Assembly (NCBI GenBank): GCA_040954595.2
Contig: CM082584.2
Span: forward strand, 1,240,001-1,304,000
DNA from: Balanoglossus misakiensis
Lineage: Eukaryota > Hemichordata
Direction: 5' to 3'
DNA length: 64,000 nucleotides
This document shows positions 47,746 through 60,860 of this stretch, one piece after another. Under the pieces are notes generated by a model. That model was not told where the DNA came from. It worked only from the letters and a program-made list of their open reading frames with translations, and ran no database searches. Both the position numbers and the translations under genes were made by a program. How positions within the stretch are numbered: position 1 is the stretch's first letter; each line of letters begins with the position of its first letter.

Positions 47746-48484
47746 TGATTTGATTTGGTTTCAGGGTGATTTCTCATGATGATTTACAAAACATATGACT
47801 GATTACTTTGAAATTTGAGTAGGAAGTTAATTGGATGTGTTTGTTTAGATAATGGAATCAAATAAAGTTATTCATTCTTCACCTTCATTCTTCACCTCAT
47901 TTCATTTATTGGCTGGTTTGTCTATTGTATCAGGGAAGACTACTTGCCATCCCACCCCACCGATGCAAACTTTGAGTGGCAAAAGTAAAATTTTTCGTAA
48001 CATTGAGTTAATTTGCTTTTGGGCTCACTAAAATGCAACTTTGAGCTCTGTATTTGTACAAAATTTTCATTAATTGGCTGGTTTGTCTATTGTACCAGGC
48101 CAGCATACATAAGATCAAGATGTTTTCGGGGCTGGGGGGGGGGGCATCATATTTTATTGCCTCTCTATGTGTGTGTCTGTCTGTCTGTACTCCTGTGTAG
48201 ACTTTTTCTAGTGTAATCGCTAAATGAGACCACAGTGTCCTTGACACTATTTTTTGCGATTTTCAATGACCCTGGGGTAACCTTTGACCAGCTTTCATAT
48301 ATCTTGGTATTCACAGCAGAATACAGCCTTGGCATACCCTGGTAACCATGGGAACCGTTTGGGCCCAACCAATGTTGCTGGCAGCGTTAATTTTTAAATG
48401 ATTTCTTCTTGTCGTTTTCTTTATCAATATGATGACTTGACCAAATCAGATTATTAAAATAATTTCATTCTTTTTTTACATTAG
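47746..48484. other. non-coding, with hairpin-family 3' fragment
   Basis: A poly-G run at 48,135-48,142 precedes a (TG)n/CTGTCTGTCTGT tract and a stretch ending TTGCTGGCAGCGTTAATTTT (about 48,373), like the 3' end at 14.23 kb. A polypyrimidine stretch at 48,460-48,484 leads into the exon below. Confidence 0.5.
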
Positions 48485-48557
48485 GTTCTTTGGTAACACT
48501 GCTGCTGGAGGGAGTGTAATATTTGTAACAACGTCGCCACCTAATACTGTACTGGAG
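48485..48557 (+). CDS. candidate internal exon, paralogue 1, unknown
   Basis: Acceptor TTTTTTTACATTAG, donor GAG|GTATGA, 73 nt. In the frame with one leading base it encodes FFGNTAAGGSVIFVTTSPPN then TVLE. The exon at 49,222 aligns with it (F-x-G, AGGS, then Pro and Asn at matched places). I do not recognise a family. Its 3' half is the founder sequence of the 50-bp minisatellite that follows. Confidence 0.4.
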
Positions 48558-49135
48558 GTATGAACTTAAACTTGTAACGACGCCGCCACCTAATACTGTA
48601 CTGGAGAGATGAAGTTATTACTTGTAACGACGCCGCCACCTAATACTGTACTGGAGAGATGAAGTTAATACTTGTAACGACGCCGCCACCTAATACTGTA
48701 CTGGAGAGATGAAGTTAATACTTGTAACGACGCCGCCACCTAATACTGTACTGGAGAGATGAAGTTAATACTTGTAACGACGCCGCCACCTAATACTGTA
48801 CTGGAGAGATGAAGTTAATACTTGTAACGACGCCGCCACCTAATACTGTACTGGAGAGATGAAGTTAATACTTGTAACGACGCCGTCACCTAATACTGTA
48901 CTGGAGAGATGAAGTTAATACTTGTAACGACGCCGCCACCTAATACTGTACTGGAGGGATGAACTTAAACTTGTAACGACGCCGCCACCTAATACTGTAC
49001 TGGAGAGATGAAGTTAATACTTGTAACGACGCCGCCACCTAATACTGTACTGGAGAGATGAACTTAATACTTGTAACGACGCCGCCACCTTATACTGTAC
49101 TGGAGGGATGAACTTAAACCTGTAACGACGCCAGA
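48525..49135. repeat. 50-bp minisatellite, about 12 copies
   Basis: Unit: CTTGTAACGACGCCGCCACC, TAATACTGTACTGGAGAGAT, GAAGTTAATA. Copies are nearly identical in the middle and diverge at both edges. The unit spans the end of the 48,485 exon, its donor region (GGAG(G/A)GATGAA) and part of the following intron. The period is not a multiple of three. Confidence 0.93.
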
Positions 49136-49221
49136 TGATGCTCCTGTGACCAGAGGGATGAACGACGCCATGATTTGTTGATCTGATCTAATTAATAATA
49201 TTCATTCTTTTTTTTCAATAG

Positions 49222-49324
49222 GTTCATTGGTATTATCATCGCCGGAGGGAGTCTAATCAATATCTACAACAACGCCGCACCAGATAACAATATCAAAACC
49301 AGAGGGATGCTGTCAATAGGTTAG
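49222..49324 (+). CDS. candidate terminal exon, paralogue 2, unknown
   Basis: Acceptor CATTCTTTTTTTTCAATAG. It encodes FIGIIIAGGSLINIYNNAAP, then DNNIKTRGMLSIG, then TAG. The first half is hydrophobic enough for a membrane segment or buried strand. Alternatively CAATAG|GTTAGG at 49,319 could act as a weak donor. Similar to the exon at 48,485 in both acceptor and protein, so the pair looks like an exon duplication on the plus strand. Upstream exons are not identified. Confidence 0.4.
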
Positions 49325-49905
49325 GCTAATAAAAATGGTTTAATCTGAGGGAATGGTAAAGGGTTGGTGTATGAATATGTTAGGGTAATAAAAAATGGTA
49401 TAATCTAACGGAATGGTGAAGGGTTGGTGTATAAACAGGTTAGGCTAATAAAAATGGTATAATCTAATGAAATGGTGAAGGGTTGGTGTATGATGACTAA
49501 TAAGACATTGTGCACAAGGGTACTATAATAAAACTGTCTGCAAGGGTATAATATTATGGTTTCAAGGGTATGATAAGTAATTAAAATACTATAAAAACAT
49601 GAGTAATGCCACGTGGTAAATAAAAACTGTACATGTACAGAGGGTAAATACCGGTATAATATATAAAGGTGTTAACATCAATGGTGTAATAATAAAAAAA
49701 TGGGTAACACATGGTTTTGGTGGTATAATAATAATAAAATGGTATTAACTTGATGGTATAAACATTATGGGATGTGTATAAACGGTGTTAATATTACAAA
49801 GGTATAATGATTAGTTGGGGTGTAATAATAAGAAATTTAAAATCATTGGGTAATTTATTAGTGTCAGGTTGGGTAAAATAATTGTTGCTATGCATTCGTG
49901 TAATA
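49325..49905. repeat. 60-bp tandem repeat and GGTATAATA-rich simple sequence
   Basis: Three units at about 49,319-49,495, each GTTAGG(C/G)TAATAAAAATGG through GGTGAAGGGTTGGTGTAT. Then about 380 bp of degenerate GGTATAATAATAAAA-type sequence. No gene. Confidence 0.75.
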
Positions 49906-49906
49906 A

Positions 49907-50110
49907 TTGTCTGCGGATTTTTTGCAGCGTTACCCGCGTTCGCGTTCTTCATTGCAGGTCGCTCGTCATGTAATGGAATTTCGCCGTGTGCCCGTTTGAT
50001 TCGCCGATGGATTTTTTACAACGTTACCCGCGTTCGCGTTCTTCATCGCAGTTGGATCGTCGTGTAATGTAATTTCGCCGTGTGCCCGTTTGATTCGCCG
50101 ATGGATTTTT
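49907..50110. repeat. 94-bp tandem repeat, about two copies
   Basis: GCGTTACCCGCGTTCGCGTT (49,927) recurs at 50,021, and GATTCGCCGATGGATTTTTT at 49,999 and 50,093, giving a 94-bp period. Locally GC-rich against its surroundings. Confidence 0.85.
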
Positions 50111-50778
50111 TGCTTTCGTCATCGTAATTCCCGCATCAACACGAATCCTCAATCTCGCGTAACAACAATACATCAAAATGTACACAGAAAAATAGGAGTC
50201 GACAAGACAATTCTGGTTAGTTTGAGCCCCAACCTTTTAAAATTCACAACGGGGGAGGGGGCAGTTTTTCCTCATTTTATATTTGGCTCGAGGTTTTTAA
50301 CTGTCCCCAGGCGCGTAAAGTTAGTTAGTTTATCACACAGAATGTAATTATCTTGCTTGATTTAAAAAAACACTAAAATTGTATGGGGGAGCTTCTTGCG
50401 ATTTGCACTGAAGAAACTGATGGTTTGTACCCATAGATAATATTTAGTATTAAGCACATAATTGCCTGGAAATAAAAATTAACTCAAGGGTAGAATGCAA
50501 CAGTTAATTTTGTGCAATATCAACAGGAGCTATTTTGGCACATTATTTCAGTTTGATAAACACTGTTTTTGCTCATTGTTTCATTTCAACCACATTATTT
50601 CAGTTTGATGAACACTGTTTTTGCTTATTGTTTCATTTCAACCACTTTTGTCACCTTGTTTTAAATTGAATGCAAGCATTGTTTCTGTTTGACCACTACT
50701 TGGGGTAATTGTTCCAAATTGGTATGCAAGATATTTTACATCAGCAGTTAGCCATCTAGCCACACTTTAGCTGCACAG
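50111..50778. other. non-coding, with a 52-bp two-copy repeat
   Basis: CACATTATTTCAGTTTGAT with CACTGTTTTTGC and TTGTTTCATTTCAACCAC occurs twice at about 50,538-50,645. Nothing else defined. Confidence 0.6.
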
Positions 50779-50906
50779 CATATGAAAAATAATGAAATTC
50801 ATGCAAAAAGCAAAAAAGTATTATGGGTATAATGCCATTGCAGCATTGGCGGTTCGACTCCGTCGATACTTACTTTGAAGCATAAGTCTTCATTATTTTT
50901 CATATG
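50779..50906. mobile_element. 128-bp inverted-repeat unit
   Basis: CATATGAAAAATAATGAA (50779-50796) and TTCATTATTTTTCATATG (50889-50906) are exact 18-bp inverses. Weaker pairing continues inward to a tRNA-like core. Possibly a very small MITE, or a hairpin RNA locus. Confidence 0.65.
50816..50871 (+). ncRNA. tRNA-like fold without D arm
   Basis: AAGTATT pairs over 7 bp with GATACTT. AATGC/GCATT encloses a 7-nt loop, CATTGCA. GGCGG/CCGTC encloses TTCGACT, a textbook T loop. There is no D arm, no variable loop, and position 33 of the middle loop is A instead of T, so it is not a normal cytoplasmic tRNA. It may be a tRNA-derived relic, a tRNA-like structure, or coincidence inside a hairpin. Confidence 0.35.
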
Positions 50907-51199
50907 TAATAAATAAAACTCTTCCAAATTCATATCTTTGTTTTCAGTTTGTGCTTTTGCTTCAGTTAGGGGGCCCACACTTAGTAAACCTGTCTTGCCA
51001 TCTTTTCACATTTCTTCAAATATGCAGCGCCAGCAGTAGGCAGTATTTGATCAAATTGACCCACAAATCACTCAAAATTAATAGGCAGGATACTGTCCAC
51101 TCTGGCCTGGTTACTGTCTGGCCTGGTTAATGTTGACGCAAAGGTTGACCCCACCAAACACTCAAAATTAATGGGCACGACACTGGCCACTCTGGCCTG

Positions 51200-54100
51200 G
51201 TTAATGTTGACGCTAAGGTTGACCCCACCAAACACTCAAAATTAATGGGCAGCATACTGTCCACTATGGCCTGGTTACTGTGTGCTCTGGTTAATGTTGA
51301 CGCAAAGGTTGACCCCACCAAACACTCAAAATTAATGGGCACGACACTGGCCACTCTGGCCTGGTTAATGTTGATGCAAAGGTTGACCCCACCAAACACT
51401 CAAAATTACTGGGCAGCATACTGTCCACTCTGGCCTGGTTACTGTGTGCTCTGGTTAATGTTAACGCAAAGGTTGACCCCACCAAACACTCAAAATTAAT
51501 GGGCAGCATACTGTCCACTATGGCCTGGTTACTGTGTGCTCTGGTTAATGTTGACGCAAAGGTTGACCCCACCAAACACTCAAAATTAATGGGCAGCATA
51601 CTGTCCACTATGGCCTGGTTACTGTGTGCTCTGGTTAATGTTGACGCAAAGGTTGACCCCACCAAACACTCAAAATTAATGGGCAGCACACTGTCCACTA
51701 CGGCCTGGTTACTTTGTGCTCTGGTTAATGTTGACGCAAAGGTTGACCCCTGCAAAAACACTCAAAATTAATGGGCAGAACACTGTCCACTATGGCCTGG
51801 TTACTGTGTGCTCTGGTTAATGTTGACGCAAAGGTTGACCCCACCAAACACTCAAAATTAATGGGCAGGATACTGGCCACTCTGGCCTAGTTAATGTTGA
51901 CGCAAAGGTTGACCCCCACCAAACACTCAAAATTAATGGGCACGATACTGGCCACTCTGGCCTAGTTAATGTTGACGCAAAGGTTGACCCCACCAAACAC
52001 TCAAAATTAATGGGCACGACACTGGCCACTCTGGCCTGGTTAATGTTGACGCAAAGGTTGACCCCATCAAACCCTCAAAATTAATGGGCAGCATACTGTC
52101 CACTCTGGCCTGGTTACTGTGTGCTCTTGTTAATGTTGACGCAAAGGTTGACCCCACCAAACACTCAAAATTAATGGGCAGCACACTGTCCACTATGGCC
52201 TGGTTACTGTGTGCTCTGGTTAATGTTGACGCAAAGGTTGACCCCACCAAACACTCAAAATTAATGGGCAGAACACTGTCCACTATGGCCTGGTTACTGT
52301 GTGCTCTGGTTAATGTTGACGCAAAGGTTGACCCCACCAAACACTCAAAATTAATGGGCAGGATACTGGCCACTCTGGCCTAGTTAATGTTGACGCAAAG
52401 GTTGACCCCCACCAAACACTCAAAATTAATGGGCACGATACTGGCCACTCTGGCCAGGTTAATGTTGACGCAAAGGTTGACCCCACCAAACACTCAAAAT
52501 TAATGGGCAGAACACTGTCCACTATGGCCTGGTTACTGTGTGCTCTGGTTAATGTTGACGCAAAGGTTGACCCCACCAAACACTCAAAATTAATGGGCAG
52601 AACACTGTCCACTATGGCCTGGTTACTGTGTGCTCTGGTTAATGTTGACGCAAAGGTTGACCCCACCAAACACTCAAAATTAATGGGCAGCATACTGTCA
52701 ACTATGGCCTGGTTACTGTGTGCTCTGGTTAATGTTGACGCAAAGGTTGACCCCACCAAACACTCAAAATTAATGGGCAGCATACTGTCCTATATGGCCT
52801 GGTTACTGTGTGCTCTGGTTAATGTTGACGCAAAGGTTGACCCCCACCAAACACTCAAAATTAATGGGCAGGATACTGGCCACTCTGGCCTAGTTAATGT
52901 TGACGCAAAGGTTGACCCCACCAAACACTCAAAATTAATGGGCACGACACTGGCCACTCTGGCCTGGTTAATGTTGACGCAAAGGTTGACCCCATCAAAC
53001 CCTCAAAATTAATGGGCAGCATACTGTCCACTCTGGCCTGGTTACTGTGTGCTCTTGTTAATGTTGACGCAAAGGTTGACCCCACCAAACACTCAAAATT
53101 AATGGGCAGCACACTGTCCACTACGGCCTGGTTACTGTGTGCTCTGGTTAATGTTGACGCAAAGGTTGACCCCATCAAACCCTCAAAATTAATGGGCAGC
53201 ATACTGTCCACTCTGGCCTGGTTACTGTGTGCTCTTGTTAATGTTGACGCAAAGGTTGACCCCACCAAACACTCAAAATTAATGGGCAGCACACTGTCCA
53301 CTACGGCCTGGTTACTGTGTGCTCCGGTTAATGTTGACGCAAAGGTTGACCCCACCAAACACTCAAAATTAATGGGCAGAACACTGTCCACTATGGCCTG
53401 GTTACTGTGTGCTCTGGTTAATGTTGACGCAAAGGTTGACCCCACCAAACACTCAAAATTAATGGGCAGGATACTGGCCACTCTGGCCTAGTTAATGTTG
53501 ACGCAAAGGTTGACCCCCACCAAACACTCAAAATTAATGGGCACGATACTGGCCACTCTGGCCTAGTTAATGTTGACGCAAAGGTTGACCCCATCAAACC
53601 CTCAAAATTAATGGGCAGCATACTGTCCACTCTGGCCTGGTTACTGTGTGCTCTTGTTAATGTTGACGCAAAGGTTGACCCCACCAAACACTCAAAATTA
53701 ATGGGCAGCACACTGTCCACTCTGGCCTGGTTACTGTGTGCTCTTGTTAATGTTGACGCAAAGGTTGACCCCACCAAACACTCAAAATTAATGGGCAGCA
53801 CACTGTCCACTACGGCCTGGTTACTGTGTGCTCTGGTTAATGTTGACGCAAAGGTTGACCCCACCAAACACTCAAAATTAATGGGCAGAACACTGTCCAC
53901 TATGGCCTGGTTACTGTGTGCTCTGGTTAATGTTGACGCAAAGGTTGACCCCACCAAACACTCAAAATTAATGGGCAGGATACTGGCCACTCTGGCCTAG
54001 TTAATGTTGACGCAAAGGTTGACCCCCACCAAACACTCAAAATTAATGGGCACGATACTGGCCACTCTGGCCTAGTTAATGTTGACGCAAAGGTTGACCC

Positions 54101-57100
54101 CACCAAACACTCAAAATTAATGGGCAGAACACTGTCCACTATGGCCTGGTTACTGTGTGCTCTGGTTAATGTTGACGCAAAGGTTGACCCCACCAAACAC
54201 TCAAAATTAATGGGCAGAACACTGTCCACTATGGCCTGGTTACTGTGTGCTCTGGTTAATGTTGACGCAAAGGTTGACCCCACCAAACACTCAAAATTAA
54301 TGGGCAGCATACTGTCCACTATGGCCTGGTTACTGTGTGCTCTGGTTAATGTTGACGCAAAGGTTGACCCCACCAAACACTCAAAATTAATGGGCAGGAT
54401 ACTGGCCACTCTGGCCTAGTTAATGTTGACGCTAAGGTTGACCCCACCAAACACTCAAAATTAATGGGCAGCATACTGTCCACTATGGCCTGGTTACTGT
54501 GTGCTCTGGTTAATGTTGACGCAAAGGTTGACCCCACCAAACACTCAAAATTAATGGGCACGACACTGGCCACTCTGGCCTGGTTAATGTTGATGCAAAG
54601 GTTGACCCCACCAAACACTCAAAATTACTGGGCAGCATACTGTCCACTCTGGCCTGGTTACTGTGTGCTCTGGTTAATGTTAACGCAAAGGTTGACCCCA
54701 CCAAACACTCAAAATTAATGGGCAGCATACTGTCCACTATGGCCTGGTTACTGTGTGCTCTGGTTAATGTTGACGCAAAGGTTGACCCCACCAAACACTC
54801 AAAATTAATGGGCAGCATACTGTCCACTATGGCCTGGTTACTGTGTGCTCTGGTTAATGTTGACGCAAAGGTTGACCCCACCAAACACTCAAAATTAATG
54901 GGCAGCACACTGTCCACTACGGCCTGGTTACTTTGTGCTCTGGTTAATGTTGACGCAAAGGTTGACCCCTGCAAAAACACTCAAAATTAATGGGCAGAAC
55001 ACTGTCCACTATGGCCTGGTTACTGTGTGCTCTGGTTAATGTTGACGCAAAGGTTGACCCCACCAAACACTCAAAATTAATGGGCAGGATACTGGCCACT
55101 CTGGCCTAGTTAATGTTGACGCAAAGGTTGACCCCCACCAAACACTCAAAATTAATGGGCACGATACTGGCCACTCTGGCCTAGTTAATGTTGACGCAAA
55201 GGTTGACCCCACCAAACACTCAAAATTAATGGGCACGACACTGGCCACTCTGGCCTGGTTAATGTTGACGCAAAGGTTGACCCCATCAAACCCTCAAAAT
55301 TAATGGGCAGCATACTGTCCACTCTGGCCTGGTTACTGTGTGCTCTTGTTAATGTTGACGCAAAGGTTGACCCCACCAAACACTCAAAATTAATGGGCAG
55401 CACACTGTCCACTATGGCCTGGTTACTGTGTGCTCTGGTTAATGTTGACGCAAAGGTTGACCCCACCAAACACTCAAAATTAATGGGCAGAACACTGTCC
55501 ACTATGGCCTGGTTACTGTGTGCTCTGGTTAATGTTGACGCAAAGGTTGACCCCACCAAACACTCAAAATTAATGGGCAGGATACTGGCCACTCTGGCCT
55601 AGTTAATGTTGACGCAAAGGTTGACCCCCACCAAACACTCAAAATTAATGGGCACGATACTGGCCACTCTGGCCAGGTTAATGTTGACGCAAAGGTTGAC
55701 CCCACCAAACACTCAAAATTAATGGGCAGAACACTGTCCACTATGGCCTGGTTACTGTGTGCTCTGGTTAATGTTGACGCAAAGGTTGACCCCACCAAAC
55801 ACTCAAAATTAATGGGCAGAACACTGTCCACTATGGCCTGGTTACTGTGTGCTCTGGTTAATGTTGACGCAAAGGTTGACCCCACCAAACACTCAAAATT
55901 AATGGGCAGCATACTGTCAACTATGGCCTGGTTACTGTGTGCTCTGGTTAATGTTGACGCAAAGGTTGACCCCACCAAACACTCAAAATTAATGGGCAGC
56001 ATACTGTCCTATATGGCCTGGTTACTGTGTGCTCTGGTTAATGTTGACGCAAAGGTTGACCCCCACCAAACACTCAAAATTAATGGGCAGGATACTGGCC
56101 ACTCTGGCCTAGTTAATGTTGACGCAAAGGTTGACCCCACCAAACACTCAAAATTAATGGGCACGACACTGGCCACTCTGGCCTGGTTAATGTTGACGCA
56201 AAGGTTGACCCCATCAAACCCTCAAAATTAATGGGCAGCATACTGTCCACTCTGGCCTGGTTACTGTGTGCTCTTGTTAATGTTGACGCAAAGGTTGACC
56301 CCACCAAACACTCAAAATTAATGGGCAGCACACTGTCCACTACGGCCTGGTTACTGTGTGCTCTGGTTAATGTTGACGCAAAGGTTGACCCCATCAAACC
56401 CTCAAAATTAATGGGCAGCATACTGTCCACTCTGGCCTGGTTACTGTGTGCTCTTGTTAATGTTGACGCAAAGGTTGACCCCACCAAACACTCAAAATTA
56501 ATGGGCAGCACACTGTCCACTACGGCCTGGTTACTGTGTGCTCCGGTTAATGTTGACGCAAAGGTTGACCCCACCAAACACTCAAAATTAATGGGCAGAA
56601 CACTGTCCACTATGGCCTGGTTACTGTGTGCTCTGGTTAATGTTGACGCAAAGGTTGACCCCACCAAACACTCAAAATTAATGGGCAGGATACTGGCCAC
56701 TCTGGCCTAGTTAATGTTGACGCAAAGGTTGACCCCCACCAAACACTCAAAATTAATGGGCACGATACTGGCCACTCTGGCCTAGTTAATGTTGACGCAA
56801 AGGTTGACCCCATCAAACCCTCAAAATTAATGGGCAGCATACTGTCCACTCTGGCCTGGTTACTGTGTGCTCTTGTTAATGTTGACGCAAAGGTTGACCC
56901 CACCAAACACTCAAAATTAATGGGCAGCACACTGTCCACTCTGGCCTGGTTACTGTGTGCTCTTGTTAATGTTGACGCAAAGGTTGACCCCACCAAACAC
57001 TCAAAATTAATGGGCAGCACACTGTCCACTACGGCCTGGTTACTGTGTGCTCTGGTTAATGTTGACGCAAAGGTTGACCCCACCAAACACTCAAAATTAA

Positions 57101-57640
57101 TGGGCAGAACACTGTCCACTATGGCCTGGTTACTGTGTGCTCTGGTTAATGTTGACGCAAAGGTTGACCCCACCAAACACTCAAAATTAATGGGCAGGAT
57201 ACTGGCCACTCTGGCCTAGTTAATGTTGACGCAAAGGTTGACCCCCACCAAACACTCAAAATTAATGGGCACGATACTGGCCACTCTGGCCTAGTTAATG
57301 TTGACGCAAAGGTTGACCCCACCAAACACTCAAAATTAATGGGCAGAACACTGTCCACTATGGCCTGGTTACTGTGTGCTCTGGTTAATGTTGACGCAAA
57401 GGTTGACCCCACCAAACACTCAAAATTAATGGGCAGAACACTGTCCACTATGGCCTGGTTACTGTGTGCTCTGGTTAATGTTGACGCAAAGGTTGACCCC
57501 ACCAAACACTCAAAATTAATGGGCAGCATACTGTCCACTATGGCCTGGTTACTGTGTGCTCTGGTTAATGTTGACGCAAAGGTTGACCCCACCAAACACT
57601 CAAAATTAATGGGCAGGATACTGGCCACTCTGGCCTAGTT
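51200..57640. repeat. 3,219-bp higher-order repeat, two copies
   Basis: The sequence from about 51,200 to 54,418 recurs from about 54,419 to 57,637. Rare markers repeat at exactly 3,219 bp: GCTAAGG at 51,212 and 54,431, the CCCCTGCAAAAACACTC variant near 51,748 and 54,967, and GTCAACTATGG near 52,697 and 55,916. Translated stretches at this offset look identical over hundreds of codons. Confidence 0.9.
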
Positions 57641-60600
57641 AATGTTGACGCAAAGGTTGACCCCCACCAAACACTCAAAATTAATGGGCACGATACTGGC
57701 CACTCTGGCCTAGTTAATGTTGACGCAAAGGTTGACCCCACCAAACACTCAAAATTAATGGGCAGAACACTGTCCACTATGGCCTGGTTACTGTGTGCTC
57801 TGGTTAATGTTGACGCAAAGGTTGACCCCACCAAACACTCAAAATTAATGGGCAGAACAATGTCCACTATGGCCTGGTTACTGTGTGCTCTGGTTAATGT
57901 TGACGCAAAGGTTGACCCCACCAAACACTCAAAATTAATGGGCAGCATACTGTCCACTATGGCCTGGTTACTGTGTGCTCTGGTTAATGTTGACGCAAAG
58001 GTTGACCCCACCAAACACTCAAAATTAATGGGCAGCATACTGTCCTATATGGCCTGGTTACTGTGTGCTCTGGTTAATGTTGACGCAAAGGTTGACCCCA
58101 CCAAACACTCAAAATTAATGGGCAGCACACTGTCCACTACGGCCTGGTTACTGTGTGCTCTGGTTAATGTTAACGCAAAGGTTGACCCCACCAAACACTC
58201 AAAATTAATGGGCAGCATACTGTCCACTATGGCCTGGTTACTGTGTGCTCTGGTTAATGTTGACGCAAAGGTTGACCCCACCAAACACTCAAAATTAATG
58301 GGCAGCATACTGTCCACTATGGCCTGGTTACTGTGTGCTCTGGTTAATGTTGACGCAAAGGTTGACCCCACCAAACACTCAAAATTAATGGGCACGATAC
58401 TGGCCACTCTGGCCTAGTTAATGTTGACGCAAAGGTTGACCCCACCAAACACTCAAAATTAATGGGCACGACACTGGCCACTCTGGCCTGGTTAATGTTG
58501 ACGCAAAGGTTGACCCATCAAACCCTCAAAATTAATGGGCAGCATACTGTCCACTCTGGCCTGGTTACTGTGTGCTCTTGTTAATGTTGACGCAAAGGAT
58601 GACCCCACCAAACACTCAAAATTAATGGGCAGCACACTGTCCACTACGACCTGGTTACTGTGTGCTCTGGTTAATGTTGACGCAAAGATTGACCCCACCA
58701 AACACTCAAAATTAATGGGCAGAACACTGTCCACTATGGCCTGGTTACTGTGTGCTCTGGTTAATGTTGACGCAAAGGTTGACCCCACCAAACACTCAAA
58801 ATTAATGGGCAGGATACTGGCCACTCTGGCCTAGTTAATGTTGACGCAAAGGTTGACCCCCACCAAACACTCAAAATTAATGGGCACTATACTGGCCACT
58901 CTGGCCTAGTTAATGTTGACGCAAAGGTTGACCCCACCAAACACTCAAAATTAATGGGCAGAACACTGTCCACTATGGCCTGGTTACTGTGTGCTCTGGT
59001 TAATGTTGACGCAAAGGTTGACCCCACCAAACACTCAAAATTAATGGGCAGAACACTGTCCACTATGGCCTGGTTACTGTGTGCTCTGGTTAATGTTGAC
59101 GCAAAGGTTGACCCCACCAAACACTCAAAATTAATGGGCAGCATACTGTCCACTATGGCCTGGTTACTGTGTGCTCTGGTTAATGTTGACGCAAAGGTTG
59201 ACCCCACCAAACACTCAAAATTAATGGGCAGGATACTGGCCACTCTGGCCTAGTTAATGTTGACGCAAAGGTTGACCCCCACCAAACACTCAAAATTAAT
59301 GGGCACGATACTGGCCACTCTGGCCTAGTTAATGTTGACGCAAAGGTTGACCCCACCAAACACTCAAAATTAATGGGCAGAACACTGTCCACTATGGCCT
59401 GGTTACTGTGTGCTCTGGTTAATGTTGACGCAAAGGTTGACCCCACCAAACACTCAAAATTAATGGGCAGAACAATGTCCACTATGGCCTGGTTACTGTG
59501 TGCTCTGGTTAATGTTGACGCAAAGGTTGACCCCACCAAACACTCAAAATTAATGGGCAGCATACTGTCCACTATGGCCTGGTTACTGTGTGCTCTGGTT
59601 AATGTTGACGCAAAGGTTGACCCCACCAAACACTCAAAATTAATGGGCAGCATACTGTCCTATATGGCCTGGTTACTGTGTGCTCTGGTTAATGTTGACG
59701 CAAAGGTTGACCCCACCAAACACTCAAAATTAATGGGCAGCACACTGTCCACTACGGCCTGGTTACTGTGTGCTCTGGTTAATGTTAACGCAAAGGTTGA
59801 CCCCACCAAACACTCAAAATTAATGGGCAGCATACTGTCCACTATGGCCTGGTTACTGTGTGCTCTGGTTAATGTTGACGCAAAGGTTGACCCCACCAAA
59901 CACTCAAAATTAATGGGCAGCATACTGTCCACTATGGCCTGGTTACTGTGTGCTCTGGTTAATGTTGACGCAAAGGTTGACCCCACCAAACACTCAAAAT
60001 TAATGGGCACGATACTGGCCACTCTGGCCTAGTTAATGTTGACGCAAAGGTTGACCCCACCAAACACTCAAAATTAATGGGCACGACACTGGCCACTCTG
60101 GCCTGGTTAATGTTGACGCAAAGGTTGACCCATCAAACCCTCAAAATTAATGGGCAGCATACTGTCCACTCTGGCCTGGTTACTGTGTGCTCTTGTTAAT
60201 GTTGACGCAAAGGATGACCCCACCAAACACTCAAAATTAATGGGCAGCACACTGTCCACTACGACCTGGTTACTGTGTGCTCTGGTTAATGTTGACGCAA
60301 AGATTGACCCCACCAAACACTCAAAATTAATGGGCAGAACACTGTCCACTATGGCCTGGTTACTGTGTGCTCTGGTTAATGTTGACGCAAAGGTTGACCC
60401 CACCAAACACTCAAAATTAATGGGCAGGATACTGGCCACTCTGGCCTAGTTAATGTTGACGCAAAGGTTGACCCCCACCAAACACTCAAAATTAATGGGC
60501 ACTATACTGGCCACTCTGGCCTAGTTAATGTTGACGCAAAGGTTGACCCCACCAAACACTCAAAATTAATGGGCAGAACACTGTCCACTATGGCCTGGTT

Positions 60601-60860
60601 ACTGTGTGCTCTGGTTAATGTTGATGCAAAGGTTGACCCCACCAAACACTCAAAATTAATGGGCAGAACACTGTCCACTATGGCCTGGTTACTGTGTGCT
60701 CTGGTTAATGTTGACGCAAAGGTTGACCCCACCAAACACTCAAAATTAATGGGCAGAACACTGTCCACTATGGCCTGGTTACTGTGTGCTCTGGTTAATG
60801 TTGACGCAAAGGTTGACCCCACCAAACACTCAAAATTAATGGGCAGGATACTGGCCACTC
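57270..60860. repeat. 1,615-bp higher-order repeat, two copies plus a partial
   Basis: 57,758-58,417 matches 59,373-60,032, and 58,492-58,824 matches 60,107-60,439, each at an offset of 1,615 bp. Shared rare variants include AACAATGTCC, ACGACCTGG and GACCCATCAAACC. After about 60,500 the third copy diverges in unit type; related blocks with unit losses continue to 64,000. Confidence 0.88.

Noticed and set aside
48525-49135. Regular 50-bp repeats resembling a CRISPR array
   Set aside because: The whole period is repeated with no unique spacers and the context is eukaryotic; it is a minisatellite.
49319-49495. TTAGGC/TTAGGG strings suggesting telomeric repeat
   Set aside because: They occur once per 60-bp unit and not in tandem hexamers.
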